Below, piece by piece: positions 61,939-64,000 of a stretch of 64,000 nucleotides of DNA; within the stretch, counting starts at the first letter, position 1; each line of letters starts with the position of its first letter. The translations under genes were made by a program, and so were the position numbers. The stretch is from Arthrobacter sp. U41 (lineage in GTDB: Bacteria; Actinomycetota; Actinomycetes; Actinomycetales; Micrococcaceae): positions 186,001-250,000 of the forward strand of contig NZ_VEGI01000002.1 of assembly GCF_007679325.1 (NCBI RefSeq), written 5' to 3'. Under the pieces are notes generated by a model that worked only from the letters and a program-made list of their open reading frames with translations, did no database searches and was not told the DNA's origin.

Positions 61939-62922
61939 GTGGACAAAAGAGACGACATCCGTGAGTTCCTGATCTCGCGTCGAGCGAAAATCAGCCCCGA
62001 GCAGGCCGGCATCCCCAGCTACGGGGACCTGCGCCGCGTGCCGGGCCTGCGCCGGGAGGAAGTGGCGCAGATCGCCGGAGTGAGCACGGACTACTACACC
62101 CGGCTGGAACGCGGCAGTATCCGCGGCGTCTCGGACGCGGTGCTCGAGGCTGTGGCCACCGCGCTGCAGCTGGATGATGCCGAGCGGGCGCACCTGATGG
62201 ACCTGGCGCGGACAGCCAACACGCCGTCGGCCCGGGGCCCGCGCCGCCCGCCGCAGCAGCGGGTCCGTCCCGGGGTGCTCCGCCTGCTGGACGGCATGAG
62301 CGGAGTGGTCGCGACGGTGCAAAACGGCCGCTCGGACATCCTGGCCGCAAACTCGCTGGGCAGGGCGCTCTACGCGCCAGTGCTCCAATCCCAGGCACCA
62401 TCAGGCCCTGACACGAAGCGCCAGCTGCCGAACCAGGCCCGCTACCTCTTCCTCGATCCGGGCGCAGCCGACTTCTACCCCGATTGGCGCGCGATCGCGG
62501 CGACCACGGTCGCGATGCTGCGCTCGGAAGCGGGGCGGAACCCCCACGATCGGGCCCTGAACGAACTGGTCGGGGAACTGACCACGCGCAGCGGACTGTT
62601 CGCCGCGCTATGGGCCGGGCACGATGTGCGGATCCACACCACGGGAACCAAACGTTTCCACCACCCGATCGCGGGGGATTTGTCCCTGCAGTACGAGACC
62701 CTGGATCTTCCCGGCGACGAGGGACAAACGCTGTTCACCTTCACGGCGGAGCCCGGCTCCGCATCCGAAAATGCGCTGGCGTTCCTCGCCAGCTGGGCCG
62801 CATCGCCGCCCGAAGCACCCCCCGCCGGCGGTCCCGCCGGCGAATCCAATGTCCCGGACACGCGCTCCTCCGCGCAGCCGGGAACACACAACGCAGCAAA
62901 GACGGAGACATCACATGACTGA
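61939..62922 (+). CDS. XRE-family regulator with MmyB-like ligand-binding domain
   Basis: A 327-aa regulator. N-terminal helix-turn-helix: RRVPGLRREEVAQIAGVSTDYYTRLERG (residues ~30-58), typical for the PYGLRR/PGLRREE group. C-terminal MmyB-like domain (residues ~105-270) contains NSLGRALYAP and YLFLDPGAADFYPDW. GTG 61939 gives the usual VDKRDDIREFL opening. The disordered tail is Pro/Ala-rich. Overlaps the dehydrogenase gene by 8 nt, so it probably regulates it. Confidence 0.85.
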   Translation: MDKRDDIREFLISRRAKISPEQAGIPSYGDLRRVPGLRREEVAQIAGVSTDYYTRLERGSIRGVSDAVLEAVATALQLDDAERAHLMDLARTANTPSARGPRRPPQQRVRPGVLRLLDGMSGVVATVQNGRSDILAANSLGRALYAPVLQSQAPSGPDTKRQLPNQARYLFLDPGAADFYPDWRAIAATTVAMLRSEAGRNPHDRALNELVGELTTRSGLFAALWAGHDVRIHTTGTKRFHHPIAGDLSLQYETLDLPGDEGQTLFTFTAEPGSASENALAFLASWAASPPEAPPAGGPAGESNVPDTRSSAQPGTHNAAKTETSHD

Positions 62923-63778
62923 GGATAAGGAAAACATGACCGAGAAGAAGGTCTGGTTCATCACCGGCGCCGGCCGCGGCATGGGCACCGACATCGCCAA
63001 GGCCGCCCTGGCAGCCGGCCACGCAGTGGTCGCCACCGGCCGCAACCCGGAGAAGGTCACGCGGGCCGTCGGCGGGAACAAGGACCTGCTGGCGGTGAAG
63101 CTGGACGTTACGGAACCCGCCGACGCCGCGGCCGCCGTCCAGGCCGCCGTGGACCGGTTCGGCCGGATCGACGTCCTCGTGAACAACGCCGGCAACTTCT
63201 ACGCAGGGTTCTTTGAGGAAATCACCCCGGAGGACTTCCGGCGCCAGATCGAAACCACCATGTTCGGGCCCATAAACGTCACCCGCGCGGCCTTGCCGAT
63301 CATGCGTGCCCAGCGCTCGGGGCTGGTTGTCACGATTTCCTCGACCGCAGGAATAGCAGGCGGGGAGTTCCTCACCGCCTATGCTGCGTCAAAGTTCGGC
63401 GTCGAGGGCTGGGCCGAATCCCTGGCCCCTGAGATCGCGCCGTTCGGCATCCGCAGCATGATCGTCGAGCCGGGGTTCTTCCGCACCGAGCTGCTGACCC
63501 CGGAATCCACCAGCTACGCCGAATCCACCATTGACGACTAGGCGGAGCGCACCGAGCAGACGGTCGCCGCGTGGCAGGGCATGGACGGTTTGCAGGGCGG
63601 GGATCCGGCAAAACTCGCCAATGCCTTGATCCGGCTCGCCGAATCTGACGAACCACCGCTGCGCTTCGCCGCCGGTGCCGACGCCGTCGGCACCTTCGAA
63701 GCGCGGGCCAAGGCGCTTCAGGACCAGGCCAACGCCCACCGCGAGCTCTCAAGCAACCTCGCCCACGCGGACGCCTAG
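62915..63778 (+). pseudogene. Short-chain dehydrogenase broken by an in-frame TAG
   Basis: The reading frame encodes an SDR: NAD(P)-binding TGAGRGMG near residue 17, NNAG near residue 95, catalytic Ser/Tyr/Lys in TISSTAG and YAASK, and PGFFRTELL. It stops at TAG 63539-63541 after 208 residues. The same frame continues without another stop to 63778 with typical SDR C-terminal sequence (GGDPAKLANALIRLAESDEPPLRF). Restoring one codon would give 287 aa, the normal length. Tyr and Lys remain before the stop, but the C-terminal substrate-binding part is lost. A sequencing error or suppression is possible. Confidence 0.8.
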
Positions 63779-63817
63779 CTGCTGCGCCGGTCGACCACCC
63801 AGGGTACGGGGTTCACG

Positions 63818-64000
63818 TCAGCCGTGCCGCGTGGCCTGCACAACGGCGTCGTGCAGGGTGACAGCCCGGCCGCCGGGTCCGGCGAGTGTGCGCGTCCGCT
63901 CCTCCGCGCGGTTGATGCTCCATGCGTCAGAGCCGAGGCCACGGGTGATGTCCGCGAGGGTAACCGTGGCCTCGGCGGGAGGGTGATGCCCGTGACTGGT
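63818..64000 (-). CDS. C-terminal end of an unidentified protein (cut by window edge)
   Basis: The minus strand has an open frame of 60 codons ending at TGA 63818-63820, entering from beyond the right edge. It reads VTLADITRGLGSDAWSINRA and then VTLHDAVVQATRHG. Codon composition is protein-like, but I do not recognise the family. Confidence 0.5.
   Translation of the reverse strand, partial: TSHGHHPPAEATVTLADITRGLGSDAWSINRAEERTRTLAGPGGRAVTLHDAVVQATRHG

Noticed and set aside
1..64000. tRNA, rRNA, insertion sequence, integrase or phage genes
   Set aside because: Looked for on both strands; no cloverleaf ends, rRNA segments or transposase motifs were recognised, so none are reported.

Overview
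This 64 kb window is high-GC chromosomal DNA from an actinobacterium, most likely Arthrobacter or a close relative in the Micrococcaceae. This is inferred from the gene families and their order, not from a search. Supporting signs are a mycothiol-type maleylpyruvate isomerase, an IdeR/DmdR-type iron box, an actinobacterial desferrioxamine-type siderophore operon, small DUF1540- and DUF6480-like proteins, and many genes with a TANNNT -10 hexamer only 6-7 nt before the start codon (leaderless transcripts). No rRNA, tRNA, CRISPR array, insertion sequence or phage gene was seen.

Layout. 1-4.4 kb: ion transport (NhaA, running off the left edge; KtrA/KtrB potassium uptake) and a secreted lipoprotein hydrolase. 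4.5-5.7 kb: a RelA/SpoT-domain protein. 5.7-11.1 kb: desABCD-like hydroxamate siderophore operon with an iron box. 11.2-13.7 kb: DUF1540 protein, small tyrosine phosphatase, SulP transporter. 13.9-20.7 kb: ribose operon rbsR-K-D-A-(CB fusion)-deoC with a LacI-type operator and a terminator. 20.7-24.2 kb: unusually short LacI protein, DUF6919-like protein, ABM-like monooxygenase, NTF2-like protein, NagA.

24.3-30.7 kb: a complete 3-hydroxybenzoate/gentisate pathway (transporter, 6-hydroxylase, IclR regulator, gentisate dioxygenase, fumarylpyruvate hydrolase, mycothiol-dependent isomerase) with two matching operator sites. 30.8-35.3 kb: MarR-controlled drug exporter, zinc alcohol dehydrogenase, DUF6480-like protein, CPBP-like membrane protein.

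35.4-48.3 kb: the most unusual region, an unassigned catabolic cluster. Two paralogous TetR genes flank two divergent operons. One encodes an MFS carrier, a P450, a 3Fe-4S ferredoxin and a ferredoxin reductase. The other encodes two phosphotriesterase-family proteins (one with the metal site intact, one with five of six metal ligands replaced), a flavin monooxygenase, an esterase, a metallo-beta-lactamase-fold hydrolase and a CocE-like hydrolase. The divergent promoter carries two inverted copies of a 15-bp TetR-type operator, each overlapping a TTGACA -35 element. The substrate is not identifiable from sequence alone.

48.4-56.1 kb: creatinine use (creatininase, NCS1 permease, PucR regulator, IclR regulator, creatinase, MHS symporter), predicted to convert creatinine to creatine and then to sarcosine plus urea. 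56.4-61.1 kb: acetyltransferase, a 37-aa membrane protein, an Lrp-type regulator divergent from an M20 amidohydrolase and an MHS symporter. 61.2-64 kb: decay and small genes, with a GNAT remnant, an XRE regulator, a short-chain dehydrogenase broken by one in-frame TAG, and an unidentified gene running off the right edge.
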